Shown here piece after piece: positions 6,301 through 8,164 of a stretch of 8,164 nt of DNA (positions are counted from its first letter, which is position 1; each line of letters begins with the position of its first letter). The notes under the pieces were generated by a model that saw only the letters and a list, made by a program, of their open reading frames with translations, searched no databases and was not told the DNA's origin. A program made the position numbers and the translations under genes. Origin of the DNA: Cloacimonetes bacterium UBA5456 (GTDB taxonomy: Bacteria > Cloacimonadota > Cloacimonadia > Cloacimonadales > Cloacimonadaceae); assembly GCA_002427325.1 (NCBI GenBank), contig DIQS01000032.1, forward strand, positions 398-8,561, in the 5' to 3' direction.

Positions 6301-7589
6301 CAGTAGAAAGGAACCTGGAATGCATGCATGTTCCAATCTGCCGTAGGCAAGAATTCAGGAGCATGAAAAACCTGTTGATAGTCTCCGGTTTCAAAGGTCG
6401 TTGTCAAAGCGGTCTGATTTGTGTGCTTGAGTCGGATGCGATAGTTTGGCATAGGGCCGCAATTGCCGACGCTGCTTACATTAAAGGCCATGGCAGTGAT
6501 GCTTCCGGGAGTTGCACCACCGGTGAAAAGTTCGTCAGCGGTCACAAGATACTGTTGACGGAAGTTTTTATAATATGTTCCATAAGGTGTTGGCACGCCG
6601 GTTTCGGTGTTCAACAAAGTTCCTTCGCCGACCTGCACAACGAGCAGACCTTCTTCCATTACAGTGACATCCAAGCCCTGCGTGAGGTCGTTCAGTGGAT
6701 TTTCATCTCCGGGCATCACGACCTTGCCATAAAGGGTATAGAGTCCCGTCGCTGTGGGAGTCCATTCAAATTCAAATTCCTCATATTCCATGGAGCCTAA
6801 AGTGACGCCAGGCAAGCTGAAGAGTTCAACAGTGTCCGAAAGGAGCTTAACGCTGTAGTTGCTCACGGGATCAGGAGAAAGGTTGCGAACTCTCACGGTG
6901 TAGCTCGAAGCGCTATTTACAGAAGGAGTGGTGGGCCCAACTATCGAGACTGCAGCCATGTCCAACAAATCCAAAGCGGACATGCTTAACTTCATATTTG
7001 AGCGATTGAGAGCAGCAGTGCCGGTAGTGCCGGTGTCCCCATTTGCACTATCACTCTGGAAACGAAGACTGCTATTAAAGGTAGTCGGAGTGTAAAAAGT
7101 AGAAGCATTTTGAGCGTAGGCTCCTGTGATCACGTCCGTGACGGTCTCTATTAAGAGGTTGGACGCTCCATCCCACACAAATGGTGTGGTAAAAACATGG
7201 GTGTTCCATCCGACCGTCGGCATAAAATCATTAAATTGATAAACTTGAGTGTAAGTTCCAGTTTCGAAAGTGGTCGATAAAGTTGTTTGATCTGTGTGTT
7301 TTAACCGTATTCGAAAGTTGTTCATCGGGGTGATGTTATTTAGAGCACTGACGTTAAAGGCAAGCGAGTTGATGTTGCCTGCGCCAGCACCCTCGTTGTT
7401 TAGTTCTGATGCTAACACCAGAAACTGTTGGCGAAAGGCCTTGTAGAAGGTACCATAGGGAGCTGGAGCACTGGAAGTTGTGCTGGCATCAGTTCCAGTC
7501 CCGAGTTCCACAGTCACTTGTGCAAACAATGCACCGCTAAAACACATCATAAAGATGAGTAGCAGACTTAGCAAGAGCGTTCGTTTCAT
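1..7589 (-). CDS. Giant secreted multi-domain repeat protein, probable surface adhesin or scaffold; 3' end missing
   Basis: The frame is open from the ATG at 7589 to the window edge, giving 2529 full codons plus two bases with no stop. Domain landmarks spread along the whole length fall in the same frame, so there is no frameshift. The start is fixed by an AAAGGAG ribosome binding site 8 bases upstream and by a signal peptide at the N-terminus. After the peptide come six R modules (~185 residues each), four CARDB-like domains, five carboxypeptidase-regulatory-like domains, an ASH-like domain, fibronectin-III-like segments and two choice-of-anchor-J/cleaved-adhesin-like domains. These are all beta-sandwich folds used in extracellular binding and spacing, and I see no catalytic motif. 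Related proteins in FCB-group bacteria usually end in a type IX secretion sorting domain, which would lie beyond the left edge. The exact ligand cannot be told from sequence. I am sure it is a real gene and moderately sure of an adhesive or structural role. Confidence 0.96.
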   Translation of the reverse strand, partial: MKRTLLLSLLLIFMMCFSGALFAQVTVELGTGTDASTTSSAPAPYGTFYKAFRQQFLVLASELNNEGAGAGNINSLAFNVSALNNITPMNNFRIRLKHTDQTTLSTTFETGTYTQVYQFNDFMPTVGWNTHVFTTPFVWDGASNLLIETVTDVITGAYAQNASTFYTPTTFNSSLRFQSDSANGDTGTTGTAALNRSNMKLSMSALDLLDMAAVSIVGPTTPSVNSASSYTVRVRNLSPDPVSNYSVKLLSDTVELFSLPGVTLGSMEYEEFEFEWTPTATGLYTLYGKVVMPGDENPLNDLTQGLDVTVMEEGLLVVQVGEGTLLNTETGVPTPYGTYYKNFRQQYLVTADELFTGGATPGSITAMAFNVSSVGNCGPMPNYRIRLKHTNQTALTTTFETGDYQQVFHAPEFLPTADWNMHAFQVPFYWDGASNLIVEIVTDLAPAVGRNALVYYAAMGFNSSVRYQSDSIAADGYATGTVSVNRSNMRFYISTEDTDDMAALGISGPVFANVGSVSNFTVRVMNICPDPVSNYTVKLMEVDGGVLATVPGVLIDHLEMAEITIPWTPTQVGTTQVYGRVEMPGDENSLNNDTYPFTVNVIEAGDSAFVVGDGTASNAYTAAPAPYGTYYQSFRQQLLVKADEIYASGGAPGMLSGIAFDVSALNGCAAMTNYRIKLKSTDQIELSTTFELGDYTQVFQTASFMPTLGWNIHEFDAPFFWDGVSNLIVEIITDLCGVTGQNASAKYSTPGFYSSLRAQSNTANSETTATGTRSLNRSNICFFLSESDIVDMAAVSITGPYTPNVNSTVNYTVRVMSSTSTTVTNYTVKLMDGNDNVLASVAGPAIDYLESEDIVLSWTPTVTGEYQLYGRVEMPGDEYESNNNTSPITVHVMEAGLFVAQIGDGVAVNTDTGVPNAYGTYWKNFRQHFLVKADELYAVGAAPGFINAIAFEVANLNAITASPGYRIRIKETNLETLSTTFELGNYTQVFQATNFMPVNGWNLHPFSEPFFWDGASNIIVEIVTDLAAAVGRYASSPYTATSFNSSLRYQSDSVVAEGYATGTVAANRTNMRLFMDLGEIGSLRGTVTSIGFPMGDVNISIEDTVWSQTTLANGTYNFPVVLAGDYQVTAHKVGFEDVTLPVTISAGEESILNFDMEASTNVMVSGKITGSDNPTVGLPNTTILFSGPLNYQATTNSQGNFNLTVLSGNNYTYTILRDGYQATTGSIDVGSVNYNMGTIIIEELTLPPGPVLAELNASETAVNLIWSPPGGTGHGMSFDFENDDGDWEPSATWDAIGDWEYTDDYDIANWNPVYTGTNVIPPPTAYSGTGMWGTKINTNYTNSGGFNYLSKTFDFSGLTDATLRFRSWENVFGDFDYCQVTINGTLVWGPSWDYTGTQWQERIVDISAYDGLSEVTVRFEMYATTTVNYAGWYIDDVEIANAASFRAPVVSLPTVDIRLAGLSEIEAARLVESDGIRSPRQTHTQTAALSTAPRDQRIPVGYRAWRLTTGQENNENLWTELTTTAITDTTLTDPSWVTLPDAVYKWAVKTVYTNNVLSDPRFSNAIRLQPNDLSALEIYGNTTPTVNSEITHTVKIKNTGTSAQAAGAYTVKIMHGNNELASATGPAIAVSETLEIPLTWTPTETGPMIISGLVILPGDSEPTNDMTPPLEITVMGEGLFVIQLGDGTITNTETGAPAPYGTYFKSFRQQFLYRTDEIYALGAAPGLITALAFDVQSIGTCSPMPNYRIRLKHTNQTALTTTFETGTYQQVFQAASFMPVNGWNVHAFSTPFIWNGTDNILVDIITDVFQDAYTRNALTYYITKSYNSSLRFQSDSAAGDTGTTGTTSMNRSNTRFFMVIDDMGSLSGTVTENGHPVPNMLITIEDTVFSTTTNQNGAYNFSFAPAGTQTVSASKNGYTTVSHTVVIVEDEETVQNFSVVGSPEFALSEDSWNFGDVTIGGSSNKTFQIINAGGGELTIQSITHAGSGAFVLTQPTLPVTLRTDQTLNLPITFTPAILGDVTATFTITDDQNNRYLITGRTSSVTGRASSAPQDSRDVHEFIVSGSGVHSIHIGDGSQNARMPLDFYYKNSMFQTIFTATELNDFTGMVTGIKLYNNFSSNLLNKPIKIWMGSTTQTDLSAGWISSNNMTLVFDGMVNFPSGENVIAINFPEMYMHLDGGNLVLLVHRPLDTDYYSSLDSFKCQTLGSTRSRNVYSDTVVYDPTNMSAGTLTGQYPKMTLEVIPGGVGHIEGIVRGAGGAPLPGVSINLDQRVTATSDANGMFYINNLLPNDYELTLSRYGYLTQTVDVTVEEDVTEELDITMEEMPKVSVTGTVVASDTGDGIGGATLTLSGYADYTVATNLAGDFIVDASVYAYNTYDYVLTATGYTTLTGSIEVGPQDYNMGVLTMNELAFAPTQVVATLNDDVNTVSIGWNPPDPDAFEIVESFEGVIFPPETWTQTITNNGVPNMNGVRPTWCRFSVAEGVTPSEGAYQAGLAWVAEHQDEWLFTPGFTCPPDAYVKFDTHLNM
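366..608 (-). other. Carboxypeptidase-regulatory-like domain 5 (residues 2328-2408)
   Basis: The sequence VSVTGTVVASDTGDGIGGAT, then TNLAGDFIVDASVYAYNTYD, ATGYTTLTGSIEV and DYNMGVLTMNEL corresponds to domain 2 earlier in the protein, including the 'V-x-V-x-G-x-x-x-x-S-D' opening and the NMG ending. It is followed by the same FnIII-plus-anchor-J arrangement. Confidence 0.76.
612..845 (-). other. Carboxypeptidase-regulatory-like domain 4 (residues 2249-2326)
   Basis: The sequence HIEGIVRGAGGAPLPGVSI, then TSDANGMFYINNLLPNDYEL, SRYGYLTQTVDVTVEEDV and LDITMEEM is a textbook CarboxypepD_reg pattern with 'G-x-P-L-P-G-V-x-I' and 'T-x-x-x-G-x-F-x-I-x-x-L-x-x-x-x-Y-x-L'. It directly precedes a fifth domain of the same type, as domains 1 and 2 are paired further upstream in the protein. 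Confidence 0.85.
855..1385 (-). repeat. Divergent R module copy 6 (residues 2069-2245)
   Basis: HSIHIGDGSQNARMPLDFYY, then KNSMFQTIFTATELNDFTG, IKLYNNFSSNL, NKPIKIWMGSTTQ, WISSNNMTLVFDG, GENVIAINFPEMY and NLVLLVHRPLD follow the strand order of the R module. The hallmark FRQQ, NYRIRLKHT, WDGASN and NRSN motifs are changed or lost. The leading IGDG and FYYKN, the ATEL turn and the length (~177 residues) support homology. It could be a separate subfamily instead of a decayed copy. Confidence 0.6.
1386..1763 (-). other. ASH/choice-of-anchor-D-like domain (residues 1943-2068)
   Basis: The sequence PEFALSEDSWNFGDVTIGG, then SNKTFQIINAGGGELTI, GAFVLTQPTLPVTLRTDQ, LNLPITFTPAILGDVTATF and TITDDQNN is the ASPM-SPD2-Hydin-type immunoglobulin-like pattern ('F-G-x-V-x-I-G', 'x-N-x-G-x-x-x-L-x-I', 'I-x-F-x-P-x-x-x-G'). 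Near the end, before the final VSGSGV strand, there is an unusual Ser/Arg-rich insertion (TSSVTGRASSAPQDSRD) with an imperfect internal repeat. The domain is normally structural or protein-binding. Confidence 0.78.
1767..2003 (-). other. Carboxypeptidase-regulatory-like domain 3 (residues 1863-1941)
   Basis: The sequence MGSLSGTVTENGHPVPNMLI, then QNGAYNFSFAPAGTQTVSA, KNGYTTVSHTVVI and VQNFSVV fits the CarboxypepD_reg pattern closely. Its N-terminal join to R module 5 (DDMGSLSG) parallels the R4 to domain-1 join (LGEIGSLRG). This implies a conserved boundary where modules have been recombined. Confidence 0.8.
2007..2555 (-). repeat. R module copy 5 (residues 1679-1861)
   Basis: This full copy has PYGTYFKSFRQQFLY, DEIYALGAAPGLI, MPNYRIRLKHTNQTAL, TFETGTYQQVFQAASFMP, GWNVHAF, FIWNGTDNILVDIITD and YNSSLRFQSDS...MNRSNTRFF. 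The WNGTDN strand replaces WDGASN of the other copies. The copy sits far from the tandem series, separated by about 780 residues from copy 4. Confidence 0.86.
2565..2876 (-). other. CARDB-like domain 4 (residues 1572-1675)
   Basis: The domain begins DLSALEIYGNTTPTVNSE and continues THTVKIKNTGTSAQAAGAYT, LEIPLTWTPTETGPMIISG and LPGDSEPTNDM...VTVMGEG-like. It matches copies 1-3 but starts DLSAL instead of DMAA and contains the KNTGT turn typical of the family. It leads into R module 5. Confidence 0.76.
2877..3089 (-). other. Fibronectin-III-like segment (residues 1501-1571)
   Basis: The stretch GYRAWRLTTGQENNENLW, then LTDPSWVTLPDAVYKWAVKT, VYTNNVLSDP and FSNAIRLQP looks like the second half of a fibronectin-III domain. 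The 'Y-x-W-x-V-x-x-V-Y-x-x-x-x-x-S-x-x-S-N' strand is the common signature. It probably completes the FnIII interrupted by the anchor-J-like domain, an arrangement usual in FCB-group secreted proteins. Confidence 0.6.
3090..3269 (-). other. Arg-rich interdomain linker (residues 1441-1500)
   Basis: Between the anchor-J-like domain and the next fibronectin-like segment lies a ~60-residue stretch containing LSEIEAARLVESDG, IRSPRQTHTQ and APRDQRIPVG. It has several Arg, no Lys and no obvious beta-strand pattern, unlike the Thr/Asn/Gly-rich domains around it. It may be a flexible or protease-sensitive linker. I do not recognise a domain. Confidence 0.5.
3270..3857 (-). other. Fibronectin-like strand plus cleaved-adhesin/choice-of-anchor-J-like domain (residues 1245-1440)
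   Basis: The segment LPPGPVLAELNASETAVNLI with WSPPGG resembles the first half of a fibronectin-III domain. Inside it begins a ~165-residue jelly-roll domain, from FDFENDDGDW (1278) through WGTKINTNY, SKTFDFSGLTDATLRFRSWE, WQERIVDISAYDG and VTVRFEMY to NYAGWYIDDVEI (ending about 1440). The GWYIDDVEI ending after a 'V-x-V-R-F' strand is characteristic of choice-of-anchor-J/cleaved-adhesin and MAM-like domains, a family of carbohydrate- or protein-binding modules. The entry loop is strongly acidic (ENDDGDW, YTDDYD), so metal binding is possible but not shown. Confidence 0.78.
3864..4112 (-). other. Carboxypeptidase-regulatory-like domain 2 (residues 1160-1242)
   Basis: The domain reads TNVMVSGKITGSDNPTVGLP, followed by NSQGNFNLTVLSGNNYTYTI, RDGYQATTGSIDVG and VNYNMGTIIIEE. 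This is the same fold as the preceding domain but with a longer first loop. The NYNMGT ending is echoed by DYNMGV in the fifth such domain near the left end (residue 2404), which supports a block duplication. Confidence 0.75.
4116..4352 (-). other. Carboxypeptidase-regulatory-like domain 1 (residues 1080-1158)
   Basis: The sequence IGSLRGTVTSIGFPMGDVNI, then ANGTYNFPVVLAGDYQVTA and KVGFEDVTLPVTI...ILNFDMEA, follows the CarboxypepD_reg pattern. That pattern is a G-T-V strand, 'P-x-x-x-V-x-I', 'x-x-x-G-x-Y-x-F-x-x-x-x-x-G-x-Y-x-V-x-A', 'G-F/Y' and a closing strand. It is a transthyretin-like beta-sandwich that in bacteria is usually a stalk or binding unit, with no peptidase activity. Confidence 0.8.
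4365..4901 (-). repeat. R module copy 4 (residues 897-1075)
   Basis: Landmarks are NAYGTYWKNFRQHFLV, ADELYAVGAAPGFI, GYRIRIKETNLETL, TFELGNYTQVFQATNFMP, GWNLHPF, FFWDGASNIIVEIVTD and FNSSLRYQSDS...ANRTNMRLF. At its end it joins a carboxypeptidase-regulatory-like domain instead of a CARDB-like domain, so it marks a change in architecture. Its FNSS-RYQSDS codons are nearly identical in DNA to those of copy 2. Confidence 0.86.
4911..5219 (-). other. CARDB-like domain 3 (residues 791-893)
   Basis: This domain opens DMAAVSITGPYTPNVNST and continues YTVRVMSSTSTTVTNYTVKL, DIVLSWTPTVTGEYQLYGRV and MPGDEYESNNNTS. A Ser/Thr-rich stretch replaces the NxxPDPVSN turn of copies 1 and 2. It ends the tandem series and is followed by R module 4. 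Confidence 0.76.
5220..5774 (-). repeat. R module copy 3 (residues 606-790)
   Basis: This copy carries PYGTYYQSFRQQLLV, ADEIYASGGAPG, MTNYRIKLKSTDQIEL, TFELGDYTQVFQTASFMP, GWNIHEF, FFWDGVSNLIVEIITD and FYSSLRAQSNT...LNRSNICFF. The middle strand differs slightly (KSTDQIEL for KHTNQTAL). The module is the third member of the regular ~290-residue tandem series. Confidence 0.86.
5784..6092 (-). other. CARDB-like domain 2 (residues 500-602)
   Basis: This domain begins DMAALGISGPVFANVGSVSN, followed by FTVRVMNICPDPVSNYTVKL, an EITIPWTPTQVGTTQVYGRV pair and MPGDENSLNND. It parallels CARDB-like domain 1 residue for residue. The two also share a 21-base identical DNA stretch over the PDPVSNY codons, a sign of common origin by internal duplication. 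Confidence 0.76.
6093..6647 (-). repeat. R module copy 2 (residues 315-499)
   Basis: This is a full copy with PYGTYYKNFRQQYLV, ADELFTGGATPGSI, MPNYRIRLKHTNQTAL, TFETGDYQQVFHA, FYWDGASNLIVEIVTD and FNSSVRYQSDS...VNRSNMRF. It is one of the closest to the apparent consensus and shares a 21-residue identical stretch with copy 5 (382-402 here, 1746-1766 there). A Cys in the NCGPMPNYR stretch has counterparts in copies 3 and 5 but not in copies 1 and 4. Confidence 0.87.
6657..6962 (-). other. CARDB-like domain 1 (residues 210-311)
   Basis: This ~100-residue Ig-like domain begins DMAAVSIVGPTTPSVN and continues with YTVRVRNLSPDPVSNYSVKL. It then has an FEFEWTPTATGLYTLYGKV strand pair and closes MPGDENPLNDL...VTVMEEG. 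The order of N-terminal strand, 'x-V-x-N-x-G/S' strand, 'W-T-P-x-x-x-G-x-Y' and 'D-x-N-x-x-N-D' is the usual CARDB (cell-adhesion-related) pattern. The domain probably acts as a spacer or binding unit between R modules 1 and 2. Confidence 0.75.
6963..7520 (-). repeat. R module copy 1 (residues 24-209)
   Basis: This is the first copy of the ~185-residue module. Its landmarks, in order, are PYGTFYKAFRQQF, an AFNVSAL strand, NNFRIRLKHT, TTFETGTYTQVY, GWNTHVF, TPFVWDGASNLLIE and a closing FNSSLRFQSDS...LNRSNM. The pattern suggests a beta-sandwich with conserved Trp-Asp-Gly and Asn-Leu-Ile-Val-Glu strands. Such modules are common in secreted proteins of Cloacimonadota and Bacteroidota, but I cannot name a Pfam family with certainty. 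This copy sits directly after the signal peptide and is followed by a CARDB-like domain. Confidence 0.85.
7521..7589 (-). other. Sec signal peptide (residues 1-23)
   Basis: The N-terminus has a basic n-region (MKRT), a hydrophobic core rich in Leu, Ile, Phe and Met (residues 5-18), and a small-residue c-region ending ALFA before Gln24. That is a good signal peptidase I site (A-x-A-like, cut between 23 and 24). There is a Cys at position 16, but the residues before it (FMM) do not form a lipobox, so a lipoprotein is unlikely. The peptide implies export across the inner membrane; the domains that follow suggest a final location on or outside the cell. Confidence 0.9.
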
Positions 7590-7597
7590 TGCGTTTT

Positions 7598-7604
7598 CTC
7601 CTTT
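7598..7604 (-). promoter_or_regulatory. Ribosome binding site of the giant gene
   Basis: On the minus strand AAAGGAG lies 8 bases upstream of the ATG at 7589. It is a strong Shine-Dalgarno match at good spacing, and it decides the start in agreement with the signal peptide. Confidence 0.88.
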
Positions 7605-7685
7605 GTTTGTAGAATTAAATCTTTTTGTTTAAACTATGACTATTTGAAAGCTTTATCAAACAAGACAAGAGGGCGGCTTTCATTC

Positions 7686-7722
7686 ACCTTGTTCAAGTCT
7701 TAATTGGCTGTGTAAGCAAGGT
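7686..7722 (-). other. Possible hairpin in the 5' leader
   Basis: In the predicted leader RNA, ACCTTG followed directly by CTTA can pair with TAAG and, after 7 unpaired bases, CAAGGT. On the plus strand the arms are 7713-7722 and 7699-7702 plus 7686-7691, with a 10-base loop at 7703-7712. This 10-bp interrupted stem lies about 100 bases upstream of the start codon. There is no U-tract after it, so it does not look like a terminator. I do not recognise a known riboswitch class. Confidence 0.3.
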
Positions 7723-7818
7723 TTCTGGTCTCTCACTGTATGTAAATTAGGTGTTTTGTCTTCCTTTAGTCCGACTGCCAATTTGAGACAGTAAAGAACA
7801 GACTGGAAGAGCGATTGC

Positions 7819-7847
7819 ATTATTTTATTTTCTTTCAAACAAGTCAA
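7819..7847 (-). promoter_or_regulatory. Probable sigma70-type promoter of the giant gene
   Basis: On the minus strand TTGACT (plus positions 7842-7847) and AATAAT (7819-7824) are separated by exactly 17 bases, and each hexamer matches the consensus at 5 of 6 positions. The spacer is A-rich. Transcription would start near 7812, giving an untranslated leader of about 220 bases. The surrounding DNA is AT-rich, so a chance match is possible, but spacing, strand and position all agree. Confidence 0.55.
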
Positions 7848-8113
7848 GCCCTTTCTTTAATGTTGATTAATTGCGAAATGTTAAAACCGCAAAACAATGA
7901 TCAATACCTTGTTAAGTCTAATGATATCCATGAGTTATCTCTTTTATTGACTATGGAAATAAATCAACTGATTAAAGAATGACTAACCGAAATGAGTTTA
8001 AAAGTGCGGGAAAATACGGTTCTCTGCAAAATTAATAACATTTTCAAGAGAGATGGATGATAACTCTTTGTTTATCCATAGCTTCCCTATTGGGTTCAGC
8101 TCAATTTGCGCTT
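7848..8113. other. AT-rich intergenic stretch with no convincing gene
   Basis: This stretch is visibly richer in A and T than the coding region and has frequent stops in all frames. The longest open frames are under 60 codons with no good ribosome binding site. A weak 6-bp inverted repeat (ATGGAT at 8053-8058, ATCCAT at 8074-8079) is the only local structure I see. It probably holds distal regulatory sequence or simply separates this gene from a neighbour beyond the right edge. Confidence 0.6.
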
Positions 8114-8163
8114 ATGATATGGTCATGCCCATGACCACATCATGACCATATCATGACCAGAAC
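8114..8163. repeat. Perfect 14-bp inverted repeat overlapping three 11-bp tandem repeats
   Basis: ATGATATGGTCATG (8114-8127) and its exact reverse complement CATGACCATATCAT (8141-8154) are separated by 13 bases. Overlapping the right arm are three consecutive 11-base units that all begin ATGACCA: ATGACCACATC (8131-8141), ATGACCATATC (8142-8152) and ATGACCAGAAC (8153-8163). The first unit can also pair with the left arm as a 2-base-loop palindrome (GGTCATG-CC-CATGACC, 8121-8136). There is no T-run, so this is not an ordinary intrinsic terminator. The 11-bp period is about one helical turn. The cluster runs into the window edge and may be longer. Confidence 0.85.
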
Positions 8164-8164
8164 C

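Noticed and set aside
2007..7520. The repeats as a CRISPR array or insertion sequence copies
   Set aside because: Repeat units are hundreds of bases long, coding, in one continuous frame and diverged mainly at silent sites. There are no short identical repeats with spacers and no terminal inverted repeats or transposase.
7521..7589. A lipoprotein signal with Cys16 as the acylated residue
   Set aside because: The residues before the Cys do not fit a lipobox, whereas ALFA before Gln24 is a good signal peptidase I site.
7815..7982. A plus-strand frame of 55 codons from a TTG (or 40 codons from the ATG at 7860) in the intergenic region
   Set aside because: It has no convincing ribosome binding site for the ATG and no recognisable family, and it overlaps the predicted minus-strand promoter. 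It is likely chance.
8053..8079. A 6-bp inverted repeat with a 15-base loop as a possible terminator
   Set aside because: The stem is short and AT-rich and lacks a following T-run on either strand.

Overview
This window is almost entirely one enormous protein-coding gene on the minus strand. The reading frame opens with an ATG at 7589 and stays open, without a stop or frameshift, to the left edge. It gives at least 2529 codons, and the 3' end is missing. The predicted product is a secreted, multi-domain repeat protein: a Sec signal peptide followed by a chain of beta-sandwich modules. I recognise no enzyme active site in it. The likely role is at the cell surface or outside the cell (adhesion, cell-surface scaffold, or binding of polymers or particles).

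The gene reads from right to left. Positions 7521-7589 encode the signal peptide. Positions 4911-7520 hold three consecutive units of about 290 residues. Each pairs a ~185-residue module (called the R module here) with a ~100-residue CARDB-like domain. Next come a fourth R module (4365-4901), two carboxypeptidase-regulatory-like domains (3864-4352), and a fibronectin-like strand leading into a cleaved-adhesin/choice-of-anchor-J-like domain (3270-3857). An Arg-rich linker (3090-3269), a second fibronectin-like segment, a fourth CARDB-like domain and a fifth R module follow (2007-3089). Then come another regulatory-like domain, an ASH/choice-of-anchor-D-like domain, and a divergent sixth R module (855-2003). 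The left end has two more regulatory-like domains and a second choice-of-anchor-J-like domain, cut by the window edge (1-845). The order R, reg, reg, FnIII, anchor-J therefore occurs twice.

The right-hand 575 bases (7590-8164) are clearly more AT-rich and hold no convincing gene. They contain a good ribosome binding site, a sigma70-like promoter about 230 bases upstream of the start codon, and a possible hairpin in the leader. At the extreme right edge is a compact repeat cluster: 11-bp tandem copies overlapping a perfect 14-bp inverted repeat.

The protein architecture is typical of secreted giants in Candidatus Cloacimonadota and, more loosely, the Bacteroidota/FCB group. The clear AGGAG-type ribosome binding site and the TTGACT-N17-AATAAT promoter fit Bacteroidota less well, so I favour Cloacimonadota or a related FCB lineage. 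This assignment is inference from style, not a database match. I saw no CRISPR array, tRNA, rRNA, transposase or phage gene.
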